In this document: positions 17,063 to 25,023 of the stretch, one piece after another
How positions within the stretch are numbered: the stretch's first letter is position 1
Layout of the letters: every line of letters starts with the position of its first letter
Assembly: GCA_014885115.2 (NCBI GenBank)
Contig: WKLE02003276.1
Location: 1-25,023 of the forward strand
DNA from: Asterionellopsis glacialis
Lineage: Eukaryota; Bacillariophyta; Plagiogrammaphyceae; Rhaphoneidales; Asterionellopsidaceae
Direction: 5' to 3'
DNA: 25,023 bases
The notes under the pieces: model-generated
The model's input: the letters and a program-made list of their open reading frames with translations, nothing else
Told to the model about the DNA's origin: nothing
Databases searched by the model: none
Made by a program: the position numbers and the translations under genes

Positions 17063-19307
17063 TATTCATCACGAACGTGAATACAAACAAAGTAACAATA
17101 ATATCAACTTTACTCGCCATCATCAAGTGATTAAAGAAAAAGTCGATAAGATTCCACATCAATTATCTAACATGGTTCACAAGGTTAAAACGTCAATACA
17201 GCATCATAAACACCTTTCTTCGAGGGGTGCTGCTATAGATGACGAAGAATTCATTAACAATGTTACAATTCGAGATAATGCTGATTTTGTTCAATTAGTT
17301 TTTCCTGAGGACGGGCCGTTAGGCATTGAAATATTCCGTCACAGCTCGAATGGCGTCCTAGTCGTCAAGGGTGTCAAACCTGAAGGACAAGCGGAAGAAC
17401 TTTGTTTAGAAACCTTGTTGAAGCCGGAGATTTTCAAAGGTGCTGTGATTTTGGCAATTAATCATGTCACCTACGATGTAAAAGAAGGTGGTATTTCCTT
17501 ATGGGATGAATTGATCCATCCGGACCGTCCCAAGTCCATCCTGTTTGCCCTGAATCGTGCGGCATCACCTCACAGTACGTCAAGTGTACGGCGATCGATT
17601 GGGATTAATAAAATATACGGATACAATTTAGTGGAACTGGTCATGACGGAAGAGAGATCACAATTAGGGATCCGTTTCCATAGTGAACGAACGGACGAAT
17701 GCAAAGTGGAATTATTTAACCGAAAGCAAGAAGCCTACCAACGAGCCATGGAATGTCTGTTGGATCCAGCAATTTTTATGGACGCCTCCATCATTGCCGT
17801 GAATGGACGTAAATATACCACACGAGAGAATATGTTTAATGCATTACAATCCAATGATCGTCCTATGCATATATTATTTGAATTGGCACAATCACCTGCA
17901 AGATGTAAAACATCCATTCTCAAGAAAGTGACGTCCAGCATTCGACCACCAACAGAGATCATACCTACACCGGCAAGATCGGAAAGGATTCTTGATACAA
18001 GTTTTGATGAAAGTACGGTGTCAGTACAGCAAGAAGGAGAAGAAGAGAAAAAGGGAGGAGAAGAGCATAACATCAACAACCAAGACCAAGACGAACAACA
18101 AGATGAAGATCAAACTCGTACAACCACATTACGAGAATGGAATACACCTATCAACGAACAACAGACCAAGAAGAAGAGAGTGTCTACAAAGGTGGTATCG
18201 CCCATCTTGGGAGCTTTTCCAAGTCCATGGCAAAATGAAGAACAACGACTACAACAGCAACCACCACCCTATCAGGATCTTAGTAATCTGGAACGTGTGA
18301 TGGTAACCACAGCTACAACAACCACTTTTATTTACAAGCCTAAAGCTCAAAGTAGTCCTGAGAAACCACACGGTAGTAAAGGACCACACAATGATTTAAG
18401 TGCAAGTAATGCAACTGCAGCTACCGAATTCACTTCCATTACGATTGAGAACGATAGCAAGGTTCTTCTTGTCAATGATGATGATAATAACCAACAAGAA
18501 GACAGTCGTTTGGAAAAAGACGAACATAATAGTGATAATTGCGTTGATGCACCATCTGAGAATGGTGTTAGTTATTCTATTGGTGAAGCAGATCGATGGG
18601 AAACATCATCTTTTGATAATGATGAAGAAATTCGTCTATCTTTCCAGACACAATCAAATTTAAACAGTGATCATCCTACCAATACTATGGTTAGTAGTGG
18701 TGACACCACCTCCCTTGATGATGGTGATGGTAATATTGAATTATTTTTTTCTTCTTCGGGATCACCACAAGAACAACGGCAGAAGAGTCTATCACCCAGG
18801 AGGAATAGGAGTGCTCCCCAGACCCATTACCATCATCAAGTATTAGCACCCGAAGAAGAAGAATTTCGTTTATCATTTTTTCGTGAACAAAAACGTAAGG
18901 AACAACAAGCACAAGAAGAACAGGTGGTATTCGATGAGACCTATATGATGGTACCATCATCATCCCAACCAGAACAACAAAGTCACAAAGATGAATTTGG
19001 TGAATATTTTATTTCCTTGGTGGAAGAAGGATGTGCTACTTCTTCTGAGGATGATGAATTACGACAACATGCAATCCAAAAGAGACGGTTACGATTACAG
19101 CGTCAACGACGAGCAGGTGGTGGCGGTGTTCGTGGTGGCGCTACAGTACCATTTTCCAATGTCTATCTCAAATTTAGTCATAGCAAATACAATACCAAAA
19201 AGTGTAAGATTATACTCACAGTTGTGGCTGTAATTGTGGCAGCATCAATTGTATTATCCATTATTGCTGTTAAGAATCGTTGGAGTTCGGGTATCAAATA
19301 TTCTTAA
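16965..19307 (+). CDS. Double PDZ-like domain protein, paralogue B (tail-anchored)
   Basis: The product is 780 residues, without introns. An N-terminal basic/N-rich extension (1-90) is missing from paralogue A. Two PDZ-like domains follow at about 106-197 (GPLGIEI, GAVILAINHVTY, RPKSILFAL) and 221-308 (QLGIRF, ASIIAVNGRKY, ILFELA). The disordered linker has one LREWN motif, PPPY at 433-436, the conserved IYKPKAQSSPEKP and a single DRWETSS motif. The C-terminal module (LSFFREQKRK, DETYM, ELRQHAIQKR, HSKYNT) occurs once, from about 630. A hydrophobic helix at about 749-768 (ILTVVAVIVAASIVLSIIAV) follows a basic stretch, close to the end: a tail-anchor arrangement placing the PDZ domains in the cytosol. 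This copy has the simpler repeat structure and is probably closer to the ancestral form. Confidence 0.85.
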   Translation: MATVSTPLRESVVGAFANVAATLPSPQQRRTRNIHHEREYKQSNNNINFTRHHQVIKEKVDKIPHQLSNMVHKVKTSIQHHKHLSSRGAAIDDEEFINNVTIRDNADFVQLVFPEDGPLGIEIFRHSSNGVLVVKGVKPEGQAEELCLETLLKPEIFKGAVILAINHVTYDVKEGGISLWDELIHPDRPKSILFALNRAASPHSTSSVRRSIGINKIYGYNLVELVMTEERSQLGIRFHSERTDECKVELFNRKQEAYQRAMECLLDPAIFMDASIIAVNGRKYTTRENMFNALQSNDRPMHILFELAQSPARCKTSILKKVTSSIRPPTEIIPTPARSERILDTSFDESTVSVQQEGEEEKKGGEEHNINNQDQDEQQDEDQTRTTTLREWNTPINEQQTKKKRVSTKVVSPILGAFPSPWQNEEQRLQQQPPPYQDLSNLERVMVTTATTTTFIYKPKAQSSPEKPHGSKGPHNDLSASNATAATEFTSITIENDSKVLLVNDDDNNQQEDSRLEKDEHNSDNCVDAPSENGVSYSIGEADRWETSSFDNDEEIRLSFQTQSNLNSDHPTNTMVSSGDTTSLDDGDGNIELFFSSSGSPQEQRQKSLSPRRNRSAPQTHYHHQVLAPEEEEFRLSFFREQKRKEQQAQEEQVVFDETYMMVPSSSQPEQQSHKDEFGEYFISLVEEGCATSSEDDELRQHAIQKRRLRLQRQRRAGGGGVRGGATVPFSNVYLKFSHSKYNTKKCKIILTVVAVIVAASIVLSIIAVKNRWSSGIKYS

Positions 19308-19365
19308 AAAAAGACGAAGAGCACAATTTACAAGACAACATATCTTTGTAAGTATGTAGAAGTGT

Positions 19366-19371
19366 AATAAA
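19366..19371 (+). promoter_or_regulatory. Candidate polyadenylation signal of paralogue B
   Basis: AATAAA lies about 60 bases after the stop codon of paralogue B, a plausible position for 3' end formation before the convergent heat shock factor gene. Confidence 0.45.
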
Positions 19372-19542
19372 CCGATTTGTATTTTAGAATGGACTCAGTT
19401 TCATTGGGAATGACTGTCTGAGGATGTTGGTATGCATGCGAAATATTTGTTCGCTAACACCAAAGATGTTTATACAAGTATTGTGTTCTAAATAATTTAA
19501 AAAGAAGATGAATATGATATATCTTATTTAAATTCATGAATG

Positions 19543-20481
19543 TTAAGCTGCACATGCCTTCTTCCACGTCATTAGTTGAGAGTGATGAGACGAGACCTGC
19601 TTTTTCTTTGACCGGCATTCGTCAGACTTTTCTCTTGAATAATCTCTCTTCTCCTCAAACACATCATCAAACAATTCTATCCATCCAGAATCATCCATTG
19701 GTAGGTCGTCCAATCCATCAATGTCCAAGGTATGTCCCATGCATAAAGCATACATTCGTTTCAACTCAGTAGGATCATCAGAAATAACATAATCTTCCTC
19801 TGTTGAATCACCTTCATCAGAGCTTGGGTGCATAGGATTTTGAAGTTCTTTGGGAAATGTTTTATCCGTGGAGATTTGAATTGTTTGAGGACCCCCGCCA
19901 GATTTTGATGGCCTACTTGGAAAGTTTAAATGATTTGTCAGGACAGTGCAAGCTGCTTCAAATGGATCTTCAGTTTGGGAGTCTCCTGACCAAATGGAAC
20001 AGCGTTGGGCGGCTTTTGACGATAAGTAGAAATTTGGCTCGGACTCCAGATCAATGGGTTGGCGCACCTTGGTTCCCTTGACACGAACTCTAACGATACT
20101 GTGAAGGAGAGTTTCCTTTCCACGAATAAATGCACGGTGATAATACCCTCCCTTGTCTGCACCACGGTAAAGCCTTTTGAAGCCATAAAGATTCAGTTGG
20201 CGTTGAAACGAAGCATACCTGGTCTGGCGAAACATTGCAGGCATCAGTTCTTGTTCAAATTCTTTGGGGTCATGAACAATGAAGGCCTTTCCATGCGGTT
20301 GCCATGAAATAACATCGGACTGTCCATATAGCTCGACTTCTTGAAGGAGCTTGTAAAGTATCATAGGAAATGTTATTCTTGGACCTTTTTTGCGTCTTGA
20401 TGATGAAGAATATTCAAATGAGCGCAAGACTAACAAGCTGCTCTTGGGTGCACGACTCTCCTTTACATCCATGGTGGACAT
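19543..20481 (-). CDS. HSF: Heat shock factor-type transcription factor
   Basis: The product is 312 residues from ATG 20479-20481 (a second ATG is at codon 4) to TAA. The HSF DNA-binding domain spans about 38-135: FPMILYKLLQEV, VISWQPHGKAFIVHDP, the recognition helix RYASFQRQLNLYGFKRL (88-104), and GGYYHRAFIRG. Basic stretches at 29-35 (RRKKGPR) and 290-294 are candidate nuclear signals. No clear HR-A/B coiled coil follows the domain, so trimerisation by the classic route is doubtful. The C-terminal half is acidic (222-278) and contains DSGWIELFDDVFEE, which resembles the AHA activation motif of plant HSFs. HSFs bind nGAAn arrays and activate stress genes; the family is expanded in diatoms. 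Its 3' end faces that of paralogue B, 235 bases away. Confidence 0.9.
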   Translation of the reverse strand: MSTMDVKESRAPKSSLLVLRSFEYSSSSRRKKGPRITFPMILYKLLQEVELYGQSDVISWQPHGKAFIVHDPKEFEQELMPAMFRQTRYASFQRQLNLYGFKRLYRGADKGGYYHRAFIRGKETLLHSIVRVRVKGTKVRQPIDLESEPNFYLSSKAAQRCSIWSGDSQTEDPFEAACTVLTNHLNFPSRPSKSGGGPQTIQISTDKTFPKELQNPMHPSSDEGDSTEEDYVISDDPTELKRMYALCMGHTLDIDGLDDLPMDDSGWIELFDDVFEEKRDYSREKSDECRSKKKQVSSHHSQLMTWKKACAA

Positions 20482-21199
20482 ACTTTATTTTGAACCTCTG
20501 GATAATGGACTTTTCAGGTTGTGCCTTGGTGTTGAGATACTATTGTTTGCAGACAATAGAAGTTTAGTTAGGTTGTTGAGAAGCGTGGAGAAAAAGTGCT
20601 GTAGTTGTACAAGTAATATTATTAATACACGATACAGTACAGTGTGCAGAAAAATGCTGTACTATTCGGTGAAATACAATCCTGGGAGTGTAGTAACGGA
20701 TATACTGTGGTCACGTTCAGTGCTTGCTTACTGATGATAATTGTATGCGTGGAGACAAAGATTTGTTCCCACCGAAAGGAAGAATTCTGACGCCATTTAA
20801 AACCGGTGAAACCACGTTTATTCATTTATATTTTGCATCTATTAAACGAATGTGAAATATTTGCACGTTGTAAATGATTTAGTATCAGGCAATTTGTACA
20901 ATTTCATTAATATAACTTATTCTTGGTTGAAGATCTGCATTTATAGAACATACTTATGAGGGCTTAACAAATATTATTCTTGTAAAATTACAGATCACTC
21001 CTCAAATTTTGAGATTGTATTTTATATAAAGGTTTCTAAACACAAAGGAACAGCTACTGCTATCCAATACAGTACTACTGTAATGAAATTCAAATAAATA
21101 GCACTCGTACGAAAATAATCATTTTTGATCTTGACGATTCTTTTCGCTTCCTTGCTTTATCTCATGCGTAATTGCGTTTCCACGAGTTCCATACATGGA
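20482..21199. other. 5' flank of the heat shock factor gene
   Basis: No gene was found. Plus-strand open frames at 20370-20734 overlap the HSF 5' region and have no motif. The stretch should include the HSF promoter; no clear array of GAA/TTC heat shock elements was seen. Confidence 0.4.
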
Positions 21200-21590
21200 A
21201 GTGTGAAATACGAAGAACTCCCAAAACATTGTACAGCGCAGTACTGCCCTTATTCAGTAAACAAAACAACTTCATCGTATTTTTCTTGCGAGAGAAGCAA
21301 AGAAGATGCATAGTCATGACGCATTGAAATGTTTTGGACCGGCGGTACCCTTTTCTGTCAGAAGATACAGATCATAATATATTTTTTGATTCACAGTTCT
21401 GGGTTTCTGACTCTCATAATAAAAAATGCCTTCCGACAAATCCATAACCTGGTAATTATAAGCTACACCCCCGTTGCTCCATGTCAAGCTTGAAAAAATG
21501 ACCTGCTGGAATACCCGGTATTTTGTCCTTACAAGAAATTCAAGCAGATCGACCAAAAGGCACCGCCGCAATGGCCAAAAACCTAACAAT
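21200..21590 (-). mobile_element. Repeat-family member with a minus-strand coding remnant
   Basis: This segment aligns by eye, in the same orientation, to 24395-24615. Shared pieces are GTACA..CAGTACTGC, ATTCAG followed by GTAAAC or AAACAA, GAGAGA(A)G.CAAAGA, and TTTTCTGT followed by GAAGAT and CAGATC. On the minus strand it reads as a 91-codon open frame with YYDLYLLTEKGTAGPKHFN near its end; the other copy gives PRDLNLPTEK at the matching place. The shared peptide suggests decayed coding DNA of a mobile element. I do not recognise the family. Confidence 0.45.
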
Positions 21591-22021
21591 CTGCCTTAGA
21601 ATACATCACTTATTGTTGTCTTGGATACAATTATGGTCCGCCAGATGACCAAACATAAACAGAAATGCAGATTTCACCCTTTGCAAGAGTGTAGGGCGAG
21701 ATAGAACATCACATCACGTAGCAGTACTTAGGGGAATGTTCCAGATCAATGATAATCAACAATCAACCAATTACACATGAAAAGTCACACTAAATACATC
21801 CAATCAGTGACTTATTGTCTTACGATTGTTGTCTTCTGAAAGTAAAGAAAATTGTTGTCTCTTAGGAAAGAATGAGCCAGTGGTAAAGTGATCGTCATTG
21901 TTATGACAGTAGAGGACGGCAGCTTTCCGCAAAAATGTGTGCACAATCCAGCAGCCAAGACCTGTCAGGACCTATCATCTGTCTGTTGATTGTTGATGAG
22001 ACAATTTTACTTTTCTTACTG

Positions 22022-22168
22022 GCTGTGTCATGATCTCTCCAAAAACCTGAAAACCTGAAATTATGTAGGCTCTAATGGAGGCCTTTTTTTTCGGGGTCGA
22101 TCGGAACCCGGCTGTACACACTGCTGTGTCATGATCAAAACCAAAAACCTGAAATCCGGAAAACCTGT
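22022..22168 (+). repeat. Direct repeat pair, 101-base spacing
   Basis: GCTGTGTCATGATC occurs at 22022-22035 and 22123-22136. Each is followed by CCAAAAACCTGAAA and AAACCTG within about 30 bases. The copies differ by small indels. They may be the ends or internal repeats of a small non-autonomous element. Confidence 0.55.
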
Positions 22169-22596
22169 AAGGAATGGTTTTTGCCAAAAAAAAACTTTTG
22201 TCATTGTTGTTCTGGTCCATTCCCCTCCTCTGTACTCAACAACAAACCATAAGACCCCGTAGTCCTTGTAAGATATTGATTGATTGTTGGGTTTCTCCCT
22301 TTTTGACTGCTTTCACTCTAGAAGCTATATGAATAACCATCAGCAGTTGTCATCATTGTGGGCACTCTCCTAATCTGATGACAGTTATTTGAACAGAAGA
22401 ACTGCTGTTCAAACAACCGACACTGGCAACAAGGTGGAAGAGCCTCCTCATGACCAGCTTCTGAAACTTATGAGAAGCCTAAATGATTTGGTTGCAGTCA
22501 GTACCTTTCCTTTGCAATAATAATCAAAGTGCCAGAATTTTACAGAAAAATTCTACATATGCCCTTTTTTGTAGAAACAGTACATTATTTCATATT

Positions 22597-22627
22597 CCTC
22601 TAAGTAATGTAACATTACTTGGAGAGG
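22597..22627. repeat. Short near-perfect palindrome
   Basis: AAGTAATGT pairs with ACATTACTT around a single A (22602-22620), extended on the outside by CCTC/GAGG with a small bulge. It lies about 105 bases beyond the 3' end of the transposase remnant and could be part of a transposon end or a transcription end signal. Confidence 0.5.
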
Positions 22628-22731
22628 TCATAGGATTTTCTGTAGAAATATACTGAAAAAAAATAGAAATGCTCACATTTTGAAGAACAAAAAGAAGAAG
22701 ACATTGTTGATGTTGTTGACTGTATTTTACT

Positions 22732-23890
22732 TTAATCTAAGGATGCTACACTACCTAAATCATCATCCTCATCTATATTAGCTGTAATATCAATTATATA
22801 TTCATTTTGTTCATCTTCATCCTCATTTGTTAAGTCCACAATCATTGCATTTTGGTACAGCACTCCACGTTTGTCTTCCACCTTTTCATTTCCACCATGG
22901 TCATCAACAATGCAGGTGAGCACCACCCTCATTCTTTTAAAGATGCATGAGAAAGCACCTTTATCAAGGTTGCTTTCCCATGCAGTCTCCACACTCTTTG
23001 CCAATGCGTCTTGATGACATCGCTTTATGTGATGCATCTTCTCCAGTCACCTTGGGTTGGTATTGACATCCAAATACCCAAGTCAATCATTTTGGTCTCC
23101 GGAGACCTCAGTACTTGCCAAATGATCTCAATGTTATATGCTTTAAGGGCTTCTGTGTAGATTGTTTTGGCATCATTGGTGCCATGCCCCCCTGCATTGT
23201 CCATCACCAAGTAAACTGGATCCATTGCAGCAACCCAACTGAACTTGTTTTGAAGTGCTTGCCCAATCTCTGGCATCACTCTCAACATGTATTCTGAATC
23301 ACAACTGCAATCCTTTTCAACAATATCTCCAACCTGCACTTCCACTCCTAACTTCAATTCCTTTAAAAGCAATGGTTCCCTTTTGCCATCCTGTCTTGTC
23401 TTCATTCCCAATTCCTCCATTGTGATGTTTCCTTTTAATTTCTTTGTTTCCTTCTTTCCATTCCTTGTGTAAGACACATAATTCATCTTCAATCTTTCTG
23501 CCACATATTCATCCAAATTGTAGTGCTGTTTTGTGTAACAGCTAATTTTCTACAGTACCCCATGTCATAAGCAACCTGTTTACAAGCAGCATTAGCAATG
23601 AATAATCTCCTCTTGTATGTGTTGCAGGGATCATTGCATCCCCAAAGCAAAGCAGTTGAAACTGCAAAATGCCGGGCTCTTTCATCAGCATTTACTTTGG
23701 AATGAATTATAATCATCTTTGCTTCATTGTGTGAAAGTCTAGGTCATCTGTCAAGGTCAAAGGCATGAGCATAATCTATTTTTGCATTTAAATTGTTGTT
23801 CACCATGTCTATGATTTCTTCTGTCTGTCCATCATTGTCTTCAGCACCATTTCTCTCTTCATTATTTGTATTTGTAGTGTTGTTTGCATG
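22732..23890 (-). mobile_element. Tc1/mariner-like DDE transposase, broken copy
   Basis: Minus-strand frames from about 23890 down to TAA at 22732 read as one transposase with lesions. The catalytic region shows PVYLVMDNAGGHGT (the second Asp, with the N and H typical of mariner DxNxxxH) and, 35-40 residues on, IIWQVLRSPETKMIDLGIW, where RSPE...DLGxW carries the third acidic residue. The end reads DALAKSVETAWESN and HGGNEKVEDKRG, then an acidic tail. The first catalytic Asp could not be placed. Lesions are an in-frame TGA near 23738, a frame change near 23520-23560, and a frame change near 23030-23050. No terminal inverted repeats were identified. It is an inactive copy, CpG-poor and so probably silenced for a long time. 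Confidence 0.75.
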
Positions 23891-24394
23891 TCAATAAGAT
23901 CAGATGATATTTTTGTAGCTGTAGACTACCTGCATGCAATATTCCTACCATATAGGTAAGACAGCAGATGAAAATACATACACTTGGTACACTGAGAGTG
24001 TGCCAGTCTTGACTTGTATGTCATTACACAGTATCAAATTTTATCTTTTTTCCAGCATCTTTGATTATCATTGTAAAGGAAAGGTACTTTGTTTGTCTTA
24101 ACTTCCAGCTTAGCCTGGAGGGCACAAGTAGTCCTCTAGAGTTTGCCAATGATCTACAAATAGATAATAGATGCTGGCATGGTGAAAAACTCAAGTTGAA
24201 CAAAAATAAATGCCAGGCACTGTATTCCTGATATAAGCAATTTCATGCTTGACATTTTGCTTGTTCTGTTTTTGCATACATCATCACCTGATTCAATTTC
24301 AATTTTGACAAAAATGAGCACTGATGCTTTTATAAATTATGCCGCTGGGTGTGCACTGTAGGACCTACAGTACTTGTGGTACAAGCCTTCCAGA
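23891..24394. other. CpG-poor DNA upstream of the transposase remnant
   Basis: No gene or clear repeat was found. It presumably includes the other end of the mariner-like element, but no inverted match to the 22500-22730 flank was seen by eye. Confidence 0.4.
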
Positions 24395-24615
24395 CAGATA
24401 CTCAATTTTCCATGCCTGTTCCTGAATAATACCATAGTACACAGTACTGCACCTATTCAGGGTAAACAACACCCAGGTTTCTTTCCTTCTGAGAGACAAA
24501 GAGGAAATGATACATCAAAGTGTATTGTGCCTGGGTACTCATTTTGGACAGTTCGAATACACTTACCAGCACTTTTCTGTTGGAAGATTCAGATCTCTTG
24601 GACAACTACATGTTG
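24395..24615 (-). mobile_element. Second member of the 21200-21590 repeat family
   Basis: It matches the first copy over about 200 bases (CAGTACTGC, ATTCAG, GAGAGACAAAGAGGAAATGA, TTTTCTGTTGGAAGATTCAG). On the minus strand PRDLNLPTEK parallels YYDLYLLTEK of the first copy. It is more CpG-poor than the first copy. Confidence 0.4.
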
Positions 24616-25023
24616 AATGATCTAAAATGATAATAAACTGTTTTCATTACAATGTTACAATATTATCTAATGAAAGTAACTGGGAATTTTTTTTAGAGGA
24701 AAGAACAATATTTCTTGATTTTTTCCCATCTGCAAAGAAGAAGAAAACATCATCTTTGTTCTTGTTACTAAATTTTGTTTGTCAACAACAACTGACATTT
24801 CTTAGTAGTCATACAGTAGAGCCAGTAAATCACATATAAAATATTAGTTTTATTTATTGTCCTTTAGCCTGCATTGCATTTTTTATGGTAAATTGTTGAT
24901 TGCATTATAATCCAGGTATTGTCTTTCCTTCTTGTGGTAACAATATAGTAGGAGAATATATAAGGCTGGCGCAATCAAATCTGGCCACCTCCGGGTGATT
25001 TCCGACTAAAATCAAGTTAATCA
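24616..25023. other. AT-rich end of window
   Basis: No supported gene. An open frame at 24627-24839 has no motif. Three CpG reappear after 24967 within 45 bases, hinting that genic DNA starts just beyond the window. Confidence 0.4.

Larger units (their letters stand above)
21591..22731. other. Repeat-rich intergenic DNA
   Basis: No gene was called. An 81-codon minus open frame (21975-22220) reads through a short direct repeat and is not supported. From about 22260 the sequence becomes CpG-poor, leading into the transposase remnant. Confidence 0.45.

Noticed and set aside
24811..24826. CATACAGTAGAGCCAG, resembling the TACAGTAG-type ends of some pogo/Tc1 elements
   Set aside because: No inverted partner was found within the window, so it cannot be called a terminal repeat.

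Overview
This window looks like nuclear DNA from a unicellular eukaryote, most probably a diatom or related stramenopile. That is an inference. It rests on long uninterrupted genes with Q/N/S/D-rich low-complexity stretches, a METTL18-type methyltransferase, a heat shock factor with an acidic tail, a bacterial-style STAND/WD40 protein, and gene islands separated by transposon-derived DNA. No rRNA, tRNA or CRISPR was seen.

Layout. 1-1087: 3' end of a STAND-type WD40 gene, cut by the window edge. About 1806-3300 (minus): a WD40 gene broken by stops and frameshifts, possibly THOC6-like. 3822-4148: a small two-span membrane protein, followed by decayed membrane-protein-like sequence to about 4920. 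5086-6438 (minus): METTL18-like histidine methyltransferase. 6541-10610: paralogue A of a double PDZ-like protein with its upstream block. 10611-15710: gene-poor, strongly CpG-depleted DNA with a degenerate repeat array. 15711-19307: paralogue B with a recognisable copy of the same upstream block. 19543-20481 (minus): a heat shock factor, convergent with paralogue B. 20482-25023: repeat and transposon remnants, including a broken Tc1/mariner-like transposase.

The main point of interest is the A/B pair. Both encode two PDZ-like domains, a long disordered linker with a PPPY motif, and a conserved C-terminal module. B keeps a longer N-terminus and a C-terminal membrane anchor. A has an in-frame stop just upstream of its start, no anchor, and expanded internal repeats plus a duplicated C-terminal module. 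This looks like a duplicated scaffold protein in which one copy has probably become soluble. The second strong signal is CpG loss: only two CpG between about 12744 and 15265, and few between 22260 and 24960, while the neighbouring genes keep CpG. This fits cytosine methylation of transposon-rich DNA.
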